Shown piece by piece: positions 26,615 through 35,294 of a DNA stretch of 64,000 nt (position 1 is the first letter of the stretch; each line of letters begins with the position of its first letter). The position numbers and the translations under genes are program-made. The stretch covers positions 30,819 through 94,818 of the forward strand of contig QHTK01000043.1 in assembly GCA_003220795.1 (NCBI GenBank), given 5' to 3'. Under the pieces are notes generated by a model, which saw nothing but the letters and a program-made list of their open reading frames with translations, did no database searches and was not told where the DNA came from. The stretch is from Gemmatimonadota bacterium (GTDB lineage: Bacteria; Gemmatimonadota; Gemmatimonadetes; Gemmatimonadales; GWC2-71-9).

Positions 26615-27763
26615 CTACAGCGATTTCAGGAAGGCGATCAGGGCGGCGCGATCGGTGGCAGGGAGGGCTTTGAACCGGTCCCGGGCGCCGGACGCCTCGC
26701 CACCATGGTCCAGGACGGCCTGCTCCAGCGTCGTGTCCCGACCGTCGTGCAGGAACGCCTTGGCGTCCCGCAGGTCGATCAACGGCTCGGTGCGGAACTC
26801 GGACGGGGTGGCAAGGCCGAGGCAGATGTCGGCGAGACCGGGCCCCATATCGTGGAGCAAGAGGTCGGTGTAGGCGGAGAATTCCTTGTTTCGCAGCGCC
26901 GCGATGGGACTGTCGCCGGTGCGCAGCGTGGGGACATGGCAGGCCGCGCACCCGATCTGCGAGAACAGCTCGCGGCCCCGCCGGCCGTTCCGGTTGACCT
27001 TCAAAGGCGTGGGAACGGCCAAAAAGCGCACGAACGCGTTGGTGAGGTCGAGCTGGGCCTGATTGATCTCGGGATCGGCCGTCGGGTCGACGCCCGAGGG
27101 GATCGGCTTGCCGCCGATGGTTTCCTCAGTGCGCACCGCCGGGTTGGTCACACCCATCTCGGCCGAGAACGCGCCGGCGTTGAACTCGTCGAGCGTCGGC
27201 ACGAAGCCCTTGCGGCCGAAGCGGCCGATCCGACCGTCAGTGAAGCGGTTGGGCCGCCCCGAGATGCCGTCGTGGTTCCGGTCGTCGGGATCGGCGTAGG
27301 CGAGGATGACCGCCTCGGGAACCGCGTCGAGCAAGCCTCGCCCGAACACGACCGGCGTGGTGCGCCGGGCCCGCGCGGTGGCCGAGGGGGGGAACGGCTC
27401 GGAATCGATCCCCAGGGCCTGCTTCAGCGCCGGCGTGGCGTGCAGCTGGATGACGAACCCCCCTTCCTCGACCAGCGGATCGCACACGGCGTTCTTGAAC
27501 GCTGTCGCGTGCACCTCGACTTCGTCGCCGGTACCGCCCTTCGCCGGATCCTCATGGCACTCACCGCAGCCGGTCGAGTTGAACAGCGGGCCGAGCCCCG
27601 TCTCCGGGGTGAAGTTGCTGTCGAATACGATCTTCCCCTGGGCGAAGCGATCCCGCTCCGGGCGGTTCAAGCCGCGGAGCGGATCGCCGGGCTTGAGGGC
27701 CCGCTCGCAGCCGGCCGCGAGCAGCACGAGTGCCACGACCGCGCAGGCGCGCCCCGGGGTCAC
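26615..27763 (-). CDS. Di-haem oxidoreductase (cytochrome c peroxidase-like) lipoprotein
   Basis: 382 residues from GTG at 27761-27763, overlapping the upstream gene stop (GTGA). The lipobox LLAAGC (Cys19) predicts a lipid anchor. Two c-type haem motifs, CGECH (66-70) and CAACH (272-276), plus DGISGRPN and GRFGRKGFVPTL, match the DUF1111/di-haem oxidoreductase family. The family transfers electrons in the periplasm; substrates are mostly unknown. Paired with a small exported protein upstream. A cytochrome c maturation system must exist elsewhere. Confidence 0.9.
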   Translation of the reverse strand: MTPGRACAVVALVLLAAGCERALKPGDPLRGLNRPERDRFAQGKIVFDSNFTPETGLGPLFNSTGCGECHEDPAKGGTGDEVEVHATAFKNAVCDPLVEEGGFVIQLHATPALKQALGIDSEPFPPSATARARRTTPVVFGRGLLDAVPEAVILAYADPDDRNHDGISGRPNRFTDGRIGRFGRKGFVPTLDEFNAGAFSAEMGVTNPAVRTEETIGGKPIPSGVDPTADPEINQAQLDLTNAFVRFLAVPTPLKVNRNGRRGRELFSQIGCAACHVPTLRTGDSPIAALRNKEFSAYTDLLLHDMGPGLADICLGLATPSEFRTEPLIDLRDAKAFLHDGRDTTLEQAVLDHGGEASGARDRFKALPATDRAALIAFLKSL

Positions 27764-28083
27764 GGTGCTCGCCTCTTCAGCTCGATCCGATCGACCACGA
27801 GGCCGGTGGCGGTCATGCGGCAATCGGCGCGTACCACGTCGCCGGGCTGCAAATCGCCCAGCGCCAGGCCTGCGCCTTCGCCGACTACGGCGGTGGCGGG
27901 CTGGGTGCGCATGTGCACCAGCCGCAGCGCCTCCCCGACGCCGGTGATGAGGTCCAGGGCTCCCGCCTTCACGGCGTGCACTGTGCCCTGGTAGGTGTAC
28001 GGCAGCTCCCGCTGCGCGGACAGTGCTGCGGTGGGAGCGAGCAGGACGGCGGCGAGCGCAGCTGCGCGGGCCAGATGCTTCAT
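27760..28083 (-). CDS. Small exported protein of unknown function
   Basis: 107 residues from ATG at 28081-28083, with GGGAGGT five nt upstream. Signal peptide ends about ALSAQ (residue 23). The mature part is a small beta-rich domain (YTYQGTVHAVKAGALDLIT, GDLQPGDVVRADCRM, DRIELKRRAP), reminiscent of an OB-like or DUF5666-like fold. Its stop overlaps the di-haem gene start, so the two products probably act together. Confidence 0.7.
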   Translation of the reverse strand: MKHLARAAALAAVLLAPTAALSAQRELPYTYQGTVHAVKAGALDLITGVGEALRLVHMRTQPATAVVGEGAGLALGDLQPGDVVRADCRMTATGLVVDRIELKRRAP

Positions 28084-28154
28084 ACGTACCTCCCGGGGGT
28101 GGCTACCCCGCCGCATTCTAGGCGGTCACGCGCGCGCCAGTCAATGGCGCCGCT

Positions 28155-30428
28155 TCACGGCGTGAGCTTCTCCAGCTGCTCCGCCGCCCGGTTGATGACG
28201 TCCGTCTCGGCGCCGAGCGTGCGGGCGAGACGCGGCACTTGATCGTCCGCTTCCCTCCAATTCTTCTGCTCGATCGCTTCGCGCACCCCGGGCAGCGTCT
28301 TCACGCCATAGCCGGTGTAGAAGCCGGGCGCGTAGATCTGGTGGCGATACCACGGCCGGCGCGGTAGCCCGTCCGCCAGCGTGAGCGCGCGCTCGCTCTG
28401 CAGCAGGGTGGCGTTCAGTGCTTTCAGGTCGGTCTTGCTGAGGGCCGCGCCGCCGTTCGCTTCCGCCTTGGTGAGCGCCTTCTGGTAGCGCTCGGCGGCG
28501 CGCGTGAGCGCGTCGACCGCGTTGTCGAGCGGGGCGAAATTCAGGTACGGTGGGATCTCCTCCCGCTTGGGCGGCACCAGCGGCTCGCGCGGATCGTTGG
28601 TCGCGGTGAACACGCCTTCGTCGATCTGGCGGTTCTGCTCGCGCACCGAGTCCTGCTTGTCGTTGAGCAGCTTCTGCACCTCGCGGGCGTAGCGCCCCAC
28701 GGTCTCGGCGAGCCCGGTGAAGTCGTAGGGCAGGAGCTCCGCGTCGGCGAGGCGCATCACGGCGGTCCCCATCGTCTGGGCGAGGGCGCGGCCGTACACG
28801 AACGACGTGTCGTCGAACGCCGTGAACCATTTGAAGTCGTCGTAGATCGAGTGATAGATGCCGCCGCCGTCCTCGCCGCCGTAGCCCAGGTTGAGCGAGG
28901 CGATACCGGCGTGCTGCAGGAACGGCGTGTAATCCGAGCCCGAGCCCAGCGCCCCGATGCGGAGATTGGCGCGGCGGCGCGCCTCCTCCCGGACCTCGAG
29001 GCTGCGGGCGTTCGCGACGTCGTTGAGCTGGTGCCGCTTCCAGACGGTGAGCCTGGTCTCCGGGTCCTCGATGTCCCGGGACACGTCGTTGATGAATTCC
29101 TCGAGCGTGTGGGAGCCCGCCACGCCGAGGTAGCCCCGCCCGTTGGTGTCGCTGTTGAGATAGGCGACGGCCTTGTGCGCCAGCTCGTCGGCGTGCGTTT
29201 CGACCCATTCCGTCGAGCCGAGCAGGGCCGGTTCTTCGCCGTCCCAGGCGGCGTACACGATCGTGCGGCGCGGCTTCCACCCCTGCTTCAGCAGCGCGCC
29301 GTAGGCGCGGGCCTCTTCGAGCAGCGGCACCTGACCGGAGATCGGGTCCTGCGCGCCGTTCACCCAGGCGTCGTGGTGGTTGCCGCGGATGATCCACTCA
29401 TCCGGGGCGCTCGCGCCCGGGATGCGCGCGATCACGTCGTACAGCGGCTTCAGGCTCCAGTCGGACTTGACCCGCAGGTGCACTTTGGCCGGCCCGGGTC
29501 CGACGTGGTACGTGATGCCGAGCCCGCCGCGCCACTCCTGGGGGGCCATCGGACCGGTGAGCGCGGCGAGCAACGGCTCGGCGTCGCCGTACGAGATCGG
29601 CAGGACCGGAATCTTGGTGATCGTCTGCGCCTCGCTCTGCGCCAGGCGCTTCGCGTCCTTGGTCGCCCCCACCCCGGGCGTCAGGGGATCGCCGGGATAC
29701 ACCGGCATGTCCATCACGCTGCCGCGTTGCACCCCGTCCCGGGGCCGCCACGGCCCGCGGGGGTAGACGTCGCCCTGGACGTAGCCGTCCTCCCGCGGGT
29801 CCGAGTAGATGAGGCAGCCGACCGCGCCGTGCTCGGCCGCGACCTTGGGCTTGATGCCGCGCCACGACCCGAAATAGCGCGCGATCACGATCGCGCCCTT
29901 CACCGAGATTCCCAGGCGCTCGAGCCGGTCGTAGTCGGCGGGGACGCCGTAGTTCACGTAGACGAGCGGTGCAGTGACGTCCCCGTCCACCGAGTACGCG
30001 TTGTACGTCGGGAGCTGCTCGGCCTCTTGGCTCGACGTCGGATCTCCCGGCACGGCCGGCTCCTGCAGCTTGGCGACGAACTTGGTCGGCGCGACGAGCT
30101 CCACCACACGCTCTTTCGGCGTGGGGAACAGCACGTCGAACGTCTCGATCTGGGCGTCGAGCCCGAAGCTCTTGAACTTCGCGAGGATCCACTCGGCGTT
30201 GGCCTTGTCGTACGGCGAGCCGACATGATGGGGCCGCGCGGCGAGGTGCCGCATGTACTCCCGCAACGAGTCGGGGCTCGGGATCGCGCGGAACTTGGCT
30301 TCCCACTCCCGCTCGACCTTCGCGGCGTCGGCGGAGTAGCCGTGCAGATCGCCCGCGGGCGAGGGAGCGGCGGCCAGGAGGAAGGCGCTGCAGGTCGACG
30401 CGACGAGCGCGCGGGCGATCAGGCGCAT
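28155..30428 (-). CDS. M28 zinc peptidase, glutamate carboxypeptidase II/transferrin-receptor-like
   Basis: 757 residues from ATG at 30426-30428 (GAGGTG nine nt upstream; a GTG four codons earlier is less well placed). Signal peptide to about residue 25. Then a PA domain insert (VNYGVPADYDRLERLG, GAIVIARYFGSWRG), the M28 catalytic core (GNHHDAWVNGAQDPISG, AWDGEEPALLGSTEW, HSIYDDFKWF) that supplies the two-zinc ligands, and a C-terminal helical dimerisation domain (about 610-757). This is the PSMA/NAALADase architecture. Likely removes acidic or other C-terminal residues from peptides in the periplasm. Confidence 0.95.
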   Translation of the reverse strand: MRLIARALVASTCSAFLLAAAPSPAGDLHGYSADAAKVEREWEAKFRAIPSPDSLREYMRHLAARPHHVGSPYDKANAEWILAKFKSFGLDAQIETFDVLFPTPKERVVELVAPTKFVAKLQEPAVPGDPTSSQEAEQLPTYNAYSVDGDVTAPLVYVNYGVPADYDRLERLGISVKGAIVIARYFGSWRGIKPKVAAEHGAVGCLIYSDPREDGYVQGDVYPRGPWRPRDGVQRGSVMDMPVYPGDPLTPGVGATKDAKRLAQSEAQTITKIPVLPISYGDAEPLLAALTGPMAPQEWRGGLGITYHVGPGPAKVHLRVKSDWSLKPLYDVIARIPGASAPDEWIIRGNHHDAWVNGAQDPISGQVPLLEEARAYGALLKQGWKPRRTIVYAAWDGEEPALLGSTEWVETHADELAHKAVAYLNSDTNGRGYLGVAGSHTLEEFINDVSRDIEDPETRLTVWKRHQLNDVANARSLEVREEARRRANLRIGALGSGSDYTPFLQHAGIASLNLGYGGEDGGGIYHSIYDDFKWFTAFDDTSFVYGRALAQTMGTAVMRLADAELLPYDFTGLAETVGRYAREVQKLLNDKQDSVREQNRQIDEGVFTATNDPREPLVPPKREEIPPYLNFAPLDNAVDALTRAAERYQKALTKAEANGGAALSKTDLKALNATLLQSERALTLADGLPRRPWYRHQIYAPGFYTGYGVKTLPGVREAIEQKNWREADDQVPRLARTLGAETDVINRAAEQLEKLTP

Positions 30429-30473
30429 ACGGTCACACACCTCAGAAGAGAAGAAAGGAAGAGGAGTTTCTCG

Positions 30474-31205
30474 CTACAGGTGCGCGGCGCGACGCCACCG
30501 CTCCGCGATCACGGCATGCCCTGCCGGCGTGGGGTGGACGCCGTCCGCGGCCCAGTATTGCGGGGCCGCGCGGCGCGACAGGTCATCGAATACGCTTTGC
30601 AACGGGACGAACGTGGCATGCGCCTGCTGCGCGACGCGCTCGGCCGCGGCGCGCCGTTGGTTGAACTCCGGAAACCAGCGGTCGTCGACCGCCCCGCACC
30701 GCAGCACGAACGGCTCGAGCACGAGCAATCGCACCGCGGGCAACGCCCGCCGAGTTTCGTCGAGCAGCGCGGTGTACTGATGCTCGTAGTCCTCGACGGT
30801 ACCGGTATAGCCGCGCCCCAGCTTGTGCCAGAAATCGTTCACCCCTACGAGAATGCTGAGCACGTCCGGCTTCAACTCGAGGGTATCGGCGGCCCAGCGC
30901 TGCTCCAGATCGGGGACCTTGTTGCCGCTCACGCCGCGGTTGTAGAACTTGAGCGCGCGATCGGGATGCGCCGCGAGCGCCGCCGAGGCCACGAGCAGCG
31001 GGTAGCTGCTGCCGAGCCCACCCGGCTGGTTCGGCTCGGACGCGGCGCGATTGCGCCCGCCGTCGGTGATCGAGTCTCCCTGAAACAGGACGACCGTCCC
31101 TTCGGCCGGGGGCCGGCGGGCCGTCGCCGCAGCCGGCAGGAGCACCGCAGCGGCCAGGGCGCCGGCCCCCGTCACGAAGTCGCGCCGCGTGAGCTCGTGT
31201 GACAC
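30474..31205 (-). CDS. Tat-exported SGNH/GDSL hydrolase
   Basis: 243 residues. The twin-arginine signal LTRRDFVTGAG is followed by a hydrophobic stretch ending at about ATA. SGNH blocks: FQGDSITDGG (Ser45), GVSGNKVPDL, VGVNDFW (Asn) and GVHPTPAGH (Asp/His). A secreted esterase or lipase-like acylhydrolase. The start is placed at GTG 31205 because GGAGG lies six nt upstream; an ATG two codons earlier directly abuts the GGAGG and so is less suitable. Confidence 0.92.
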   Translation of the reverse strand: MSHELTRRDFVTGAGALAAAVLLPAAATARRPPAEGTVVLFQGDSITDGGRNRAASEPNQPGGLGSSYPLLVASAALAAHPDRALKFYNRGVSGNKVPDLEQRWAADTLELKPDVLSILVGVNDFWHKLGRGYTGTVEDYEHQYTALLDETRRALPAVRLLVLEPFVLRCGAVDDRWFPEFNQRRAAAERVAQQAHATFVPLQSVFDDLSRRAAPQYWAADGVHPTPAGHAVIAERWRRAAHL

Positions 31206-31314
31206 CAGCATCCTCCGGAGAACGGGGTGGGGCGAATAAACTGTCGCGTCTCGCCGCAAGACTCAAGCGCGAGCCTGCGCGGCAATCCGCCAGCCGTAGT
31301 AGCTCAGCCAGAGG

Positions 31315-31328
31315 AACGTGCGCACGTT
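31315..31328. repeat. 14-bp perfect palindrome
   Basis: AACGTGCGCACGTT, about 110-123 bp upstream of the SGNH hydrolase start and 17 bp past the DUF1697 stop. Could be an operator for the SGNH gene; nothing else supports this. Confidence 0.35.
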
Positions 31329-31344
31329 TGCGAAGATCAACGCC

Positions 31345-31902
31345 TCAGCGGAGCAGGGCTCCGAGCTTCAGGACCGTGTTCCAGTTGCGACCCGTGCCCC
31401 GTGTTCCGAGCGTGCGCTCGATGAGCGTGTTCGTCAGCCGCGAGCGGCCGATGCCGTTCGGGTAGACGATGTAGGCGTGCATGCCCGTGGCCCGGACGAT
31501 CTCGGGGCCCGTGATCGCAGCCCGCAGCGCCGCGACGTCCTTCGCCTTGGGTGGCTCCTTCAGAAACATGACGACGAGATGCGCGGGATCGCGCTCGGCT
31601 TCCGTGGGGAAGGGATTGCGCGACACGACCGCCTTCCACTCTGTGGCGGTGCGGACGAAGCAGTCGGTTTCCAGGCCCAAGCGCTGCGCCGCCTCGGTCT
31701 CGAGCGTGCGCTCCAGGCGCCCGCCCGTCCGGGCGTCACCGCGCAATACGAGGTTGCCGCTCTGTAGCAAGCTCCGCACGTCGACGAACCCGAGCCCAGC
31801 CAGCAGGTCGCGCAGCTCGGACATCGCCACCGGCTTGTGGCCGCCGACATTGATGCCACGCAGGAGAGCGACGTACTCGAGGAGCGGGGCCACCTGCGCC
31901 AA
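31345..31902 (-). CDS. DUF1697 family protein
   Basis: 185 residues if the TTG at 31900-31902 is used; the GTG at 31893 is an alternative. The start of the domain, YVALLRGINVGGHKPVAM, and LLQSGNLVLRG, together with PNGIGRSRLTN near the end, are typical DUF1697. The family is widespread, small and cytoplasmic with no settled function. Stands alone. Confidence 0.9.
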   Translation of the reverse strand: MAQVAPLLEYVALLRGINVGGHKPVAMSELRDLLAGLGFVDVRSLLQSGNLVLRGDARTGGRLERTLETEAAQRLGLETDCFVRTATEWKAVVSRNPFPTEAERDPAHLVVMFLKEPPKAKDVAALRAAITGPEIVRATGMHAYIVYPNGIGRSRLTNTLIERTLGTRGTGRNWNTVLKLGALLR

Positions 31903-31959
31903 TCTACTGCCGAGCCACCTGGCGCGCCGTAGTGCGCGCGCCAGGTCGGCTTGGGTGGA

Positions 31960-32343
31960 TCAGCGCACCACGACCGTGGCCTGCATCGAAGGGTGAATGT
32001 GGCACGTGTACGCGTACGTGCCGGCCGTCGCGAACGTCCTCGTGACCGACACGTTCGCGTTGCTGCCGCCGATGTCGGTCGGGGCGCCGGCCTGCTGCGT
32101 GAAAAACACGTTGTGCGCCACCGAGCCAAAGGCGAACGTCACGACGTCGCCCACGTTCACCGTTAGCGTCGCCGGCGTGAACGCCAGGGACGGCGTGGCG
32201 GCTACCGTGTTGCCGGGGGGCGGGGGCGGGGGCGGGGGTGGGGGCGGCGGCGGCGCGGCGGTGCCGTAGCCGTTGCTACCGCAGGCCGCCATCAAAGCTC
32301 CGGCGAGCGTGGCGAGGACGAGTCGAGTCTTGCGCGTCAACAT
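31960..32343 (-). CDS. Cupredoxin (plastocyanin/azurin-like) lipoprotein with polyproline linker
   Basis: 127 residues. Lipobox LMAAC (Cys21) then a linker with 13 consecutive prolines (31-43) and a single type I copper domain: His77 (VAHNV), Cys114, His117 and a Met at 120 in YTCHIHPSM. It would carry electrons in the periplasm while tethered to a membrane. The proline run is coded by near-homopolymeric GGGGGC units on the plus strand (about 32215-32258), which are prone to slippage. Start ATG at 32341-32343. Confidence 0.92.
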   Translation of the reverse strand: MLTRKTRLVLATLAGALMAACGSNGYGTAAPPPPPPPPPPPPPGNTVAATPSLAFTPATLTVNVGDVVTFAFGSVAHNVFFTQQAGAPTDIGGSNANVSVTRTFATAGTYAYTCHIHPSMQATVVVR

Positions 32344-32694
32344 ATGCGTCTCCGTTTGGCTGTGAGGGGATCAACCTAGGGCGGGCCCACCACACGGTCT
32401 TGATCGAGACGAGCGCGAACATTTGAACGTCCCTGACCCGGTTCGTCCGGATCTTGCAAGAACTCGGGAAGTGGCGGACAAACGGGAACTGCGAGGCGTT
32501 CCCCTAGAGGTGCGGGATTCGTGCGAGTCGATGGGTTTCCCTATTCGATTCTGACCCCTCTCAGGACGCTGCCCGATCGCACTCACGTCGTGCGCGCGTC
32601 CCGCGCGCATGCGGGCGGTCGGGCGACATCAGATTCCGGGAGTGGGTAGGCGCTGGCTGCGCTCCTGTCAACGGCGGCCGCGGTCTCGCGTTGT
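32344..32694. other. Intergenic, no feature recognised
   Basis: Lower GC than its surroundings in places; small open frames run across it on both strands but none has a convincing start and none has recognisable content. It should hold the cupredoxin promoter. Confidence 0.4.
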
Positions 32695-33483
32695 TCAATC
32701 GTTGTTAACTCGCTTGGACAAGCGTCCGCACATGTCGGCGAGGTCCCGGATCGTCGATGCCACTGGGTATCTATAGGACAGCGCATTGTGATTCTCAGAC
32801 CAAGCCTGGACTCGCTCGACCGCGCGCCTACAGCCATCTTTGTTCCACTCTCCAGCAGTCGGGAGCGTTTCGTAAAACGAGGCGAAGTCGACCACGTCTA
32901 GCATGTTCGTGCTGTCGGACCCCCGATACGAAGGAGACGCATCCTGGCGAACGTAGGCTGGGTTCACATGCGGATAGATACACCACATGAGGCATTGGGA
33001 CATGGGACTGACATCGAGCGTGGGATGCCCCTCGATCCAAGCAGCAGGGGGTCGGAGCGCACCGATGAAGTAGTCCAACTCGCCGGGCTCGAGCATTGCG
33101 TGTATGGGCACCGGCGAGCACATCGAGTCGAAGGCCCAGCGCACGACCGCCGCGGCAGAATCTCCGGCCCCTAGCCGCGCGGCAAGCGTGTCGGCCATGC
33201 CCCCACGGACAGCTTGCAGTCGTACCAGTTGCCCCCAAACGGCTTGCGTTGGGTCTCGAGTGCCCAAAGGTTCAAGCCGGCCGGGAGTAAGCGCGATGCG
33301 ACGGGTGGTGTCGTGGAGGGCGGCTGGCAGCGTCGTCGCGAGGAAGGATGTCATACCTCCATCACGGATGTAGGGGAAGCTGATGAAGGAACACATGGGA
33401 TTCCCGGCACTCGTACCGCGTTGGGCGAAACTGCCAAAGAGGACCGTACAACACAGGCCCGAGCAGAGGAGGCGGCAACGCAT
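32695..33483 (-). CDS. Cys-rich exported protein of unknown function
   Basis: 262 residues, not recognised. An N-terminal hydrophobic signal (LLCSGLCCTVLFGS) is followed by a mature region with conserved-looking motifs PYIRDGGMTSFLATTLP and a later IYPHVNPAYVR and nine or so Cys including MSQCLMWC. It may be a disulfide-rich secreted protein. Codon use seems less GC-biased than neighbours, so recent acquisition is possible. It stands alone between the cupredoxin and tRNA-Gln. Confidence 0.6.
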   Translation of the reverse strand: MRCRLLCSGLCCTVLFGSFAQRGTSAGNPMCSFISFPYIRDGGMTSFLATTLPAALHDTTRRIALTPGRLEPLGTRDPTQAVWGQLVRLQAVRGGMADTLAARLGAGDSAAAVVRWAFDSMCSPVPIHAMLEPGELDYFIGALRPPAAWIEGHPTLDVSPMSQCLMWCIYPHVNPAYVRQDASPSYRGSDSTNMLDVVDFASFYETLPTAGEWNKDGCRRAVERVQAWSENHNALSYRYPVASTIRDLADMCGRLSKRVNND

Positions 33484-33543
33484 CAGTAGTACCGTGCGTT
33501 AAGGAAACCGATACGCTCGGTTAACACGCGAACGGATCGAGAG

Positions 33544-33614
33544 TTGGCCCCGGTGGATTCGAACCACCATACCCAGATCCAAAGTCTGGTGTCCTGCCGT
33601 TGGACGAGGGGCCA
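33544..33614 (-). tRNA. tRNA-Gln (anticodon TTG)
   Basis: On the minus strand the seven-base acceptor arm TGGCCCC at the 5' end pairs with GGGGCCA at the 3' end. The T arm is GGTGG-TTCGAAT-CCACC, and the anticodon stem CCAGA/TCTGG encloses the loop CTTTGGA, anticodon TTG. No CCA is encoded. Boundaries are read by eye. Confidence 0.95.
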
Positions 33615-33699
33615 GCAGCGTTGCGGCGTCCTAACTTAGCGCATACGGGACGGCACGGCATCCTTGGCGGCGTATCAGGTGTTGAACTGAGGGCACGCG

Positions 33700-33880
33700 A
33701 CGTTGCGGCCCCACCACAGTTGCGCGGAGCGAATTGGAGTTGTACGGTGGAGGCGAACACCACCTGAGGAGGTGGGGCCGTGCAGCAACACGACGGCCAC
33801 AAGCGAAGCGATGCACTCGCTCGCCTCAGCGAGTGAGCGCCAAGCCCCCGAGGGACTAGGGCCTCTCGGGGGCTTCTGCT
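33700..33880 (+). ncRNA. Candidate structured RNA: three successive stem-loops, the last terminator-like
   Basis: GGCCCCACC (33707-33715) pairs perfectly with 33771-33779, and outside it GTTGC (33702-33706) pairs with GCAAC (33785-33789) across a 5-nt bulge. A competing short hairpin, CCACCT-GAGG-AGGTGG, uses the same bases. Next is CACTCGCT/AGCGAGTG (33814-33835). Last is AAGCCCCCGAG/CTCGGGGGCTT (33842-33875), followed on the plus strand by CTGCTTG. No protein explains the block. It could also be an untranslated or terminator region of neighbouring minus-strand genes. No known RNA family recognised. Confidence 0.35.
33842..33875. terminator. Intrinsic-terminator-like hairpin
   Basis: Eleven-bp perfect stem (AAGCCCCCGAG with its complement) with a 12-nt loop that may close further. 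It lies 24 bp past the DUF922 gene stop on the minus strand and may end that transcript; the T-rich flank is on the plus-strand side. Confidence 0.55.
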
Positions 33881-33898
33881 TGTCGTGCCGGGCCTGCT

Positions 33899-34543
33899 TT
33901 ACGGAGGGAGCTCCACGCCCTGCGTTTGGCCGTGCTTGGTCTCCACATCATATGCCCGGTTCCGGGCACGGCCCTCGGCCACGACCCGCTCCGCGGTGCG
34001 CGACGCGCCGTCCCAAACCTCCTGGCACGTAGACCCCCGCAGCGCCAATAGGGCCGCCAACAAGTCGCGGGCGTTTTGCTCGGCGATCGCCCGGTGCCCG
34101 GCTTCGTGGACCCTCACGTTCCGCAGGTAGGTTCGCCAGGACTCGATGAGCCGTGCGGGCGTGCCGGCCGGAGGCGCCCAGCGTGGCAGAGTCGTATTGA
34201 GCGTGAGCGTGACCTGCACGTTCCGCAGGCTGCACCCGTCGGGTAGGTGCGCCTCCGCGTAAGTCCAGTCGATCGTCCACACGGTCAAGGCGTCGCGCGC
34301 TGCGCCCCCATCCTTGGGACCCAGACGATGGATCTGCTCCCGCAGGGCCCCGGCGCTCGATCCGTCGATGTCGTAGAACTGCTCGTGGCTTTCGAGGGAC
34401 ACACGGTCCTGTGGCGTGGAAGCCGCAGCGCCGGGCGCCGGGGCCGGGGGAGGGACGGATTTGGCGGATGACGATCCGCAGGCGGACAGAATCACCGCCA
34501 CGCCAAGCAGGGCTGGTGGGGACCGGGTCAGCCTGTCTCCCAC
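33899..34543 (-). CDS. DUF922-type lipoprotein, predicted zinc-dependent protease-like
   Basis: 214 residues from GTG at 34541-34543, inside the 3' end of the preceding gene by 16 nt. The lipobox is VILSAC (Cys22), with a Pro/Ala linker to about 45. The domain holds DGCSLRNVQVTLTLNTTLPRW and the helix VRVHEAGHRAIAEQNA with HEAGH at 146-150, an HExxH-type site with the usual His-Glu-x-x-His arrangement. DUF922 proteins are annotated as secreted zinc-dependent proteases. Substrate unknown. Confidence 0.82.
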   Translation of the reverse strand: MGDRLTRSPPALLGVAVILSACGSSSAKSVPPPAPAPGAAASTPQDRVSLESHEQFYDIDGSSAGALREQIHRLGPKDGGAARDALTVWTIDWTYAEAHLPDGCSLRNVQVTLTLNTTLPRWAPPAGTPARLIESWRTYLRNVRVHEAGHRAIAEQNARDLLAALLALRGSTCQEVWDGASRTAERVVAEGRARNRAYDVETKHGQTQGVELPP

Positions 34544-34902
34544 CAGGCGATCTCTCCCCGAAAGCTGCAGGGGCACTTGGTCTCGCGCGGGTGTCCGACC
34601 AGTCGCACCCGCGCACCGCAGGCCGGACACACGGCATACATCCGGCCCAGGTCCGAACGGGTGCCGCGCGCCGGGTTGCCGCTGTCGCGCGGCCGGTACA
34701 CGACGGTGAAACGGTCGGGTCGCTTCGGTCTGATCTCGACCAGGTCGCTCGGTACCGCGACACGCCGGCCGGAGACCTCGAGCACGGTGCGGGTGGCGCC
34801 GTTGCTGACGACGGGGTACCACGCTCCCTGCCGGAGCATGGGGTCGCTCACGTAGGGCGGCGCCGCCACCCAGACTCGAGCCCAACCGACGGGTTGAATC
34901 AT
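34528..34902 (-). CDS. Small protein with a C-terminal Cys4-like zinc ribbon, unknown function
   Basis: 124 residues from ATG at 34900-34902. Not recognised. The C-terminal 40 residues contain CPACGARVRLVG and CPCSFRG, two Cys pairs fitting a zinc ribbon. The N-terminal part has a small beta-rich core with a Trp-Tyr cluster (MLRQGAWYPVVSNG). It overlaps the DUF922 gene start by 16 nt. A longer start at 34959 exists but the ATG is preferred. Confidence 0.55.
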   Translation of the reverse strand: MIQPVGWARVWVAAPPYVSDPMLRQGAWYPVVSNGATRTVLEVSGRRVAVPSDLVEIRPKRPDRFTVVYRPRDSGNPARGTRSDLGRMYAVCPACGARVRLVGHPRETKCPCSFRGEIAWWETG

Positions 34903-34978
34903 TGCAGTACTTATGGTGCGATGATCGGTCGCGGTTCTGTGACGCAACTTACAGGCCACGACGCAACTTGCGGGCCAG

Positions 34979-35233
34979 CTAGGTCACCTTGAACACCTGG
35001 TCGTGCTGACGCGCGCGGTCGGTGACCTGGATGGCGACCTCCTCCCCGGCCTTGGCCCGCTCGACCTTCGTGTGGTTCACCTCCATCGAGCCGACCTGCG
35101 CGGTGAACTCGGTGGTATGGCCGTGGAACCGCACGCGGTCGCCCAGAGCGAGCTCGCCATCGGTGAGACGCACGATGGCCACGCTCGGCCCTTTGAAATA
35201 GTGCACCACGGTTCCGATGAGCTGTTCGGGCAT
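34979..35233 (-). CDS. Small EF-Tu domain-2-like (OB/translation-factor barrel) protein
   Basis: 84 residues, MPEQLIGTVVHYFKGPSVAI onwards, with GELALGDRVRFHGHTTEFTAQVGSMEVNHT split as ELALGDRVRFHGHT and FTAQVGSMEVNH. This is the domain-2 barrel of elongation factor Tu without a GTPase domain. The family is annotated translation elongation factor-like, no function proved. Start ATG at 35231-35233 with GGAGG five nt upstream. Confidence 0.8.
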   Translation of the reverse strand: MPEQLIGTVVHYFKGPSVAIVRLTDGELALGDRVRFHGHTTEFTAQVGSMEVNHTKVERAKAGEEVAIQVTDRARQHDQVFKVT

Positions 35234-35294
35234 GCCGGCCTCCGGGGGATTCTTTGCCAACGCTACCACGCGCCGTCCGGTGGCGCCATCACGC

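Noticed and set aside
33521..34032. Short ORFs in the tRNA-Gln/stem-loop region
   Set aside because: They cross the tRNA and terminator-like hairpins and have no recognisable content.
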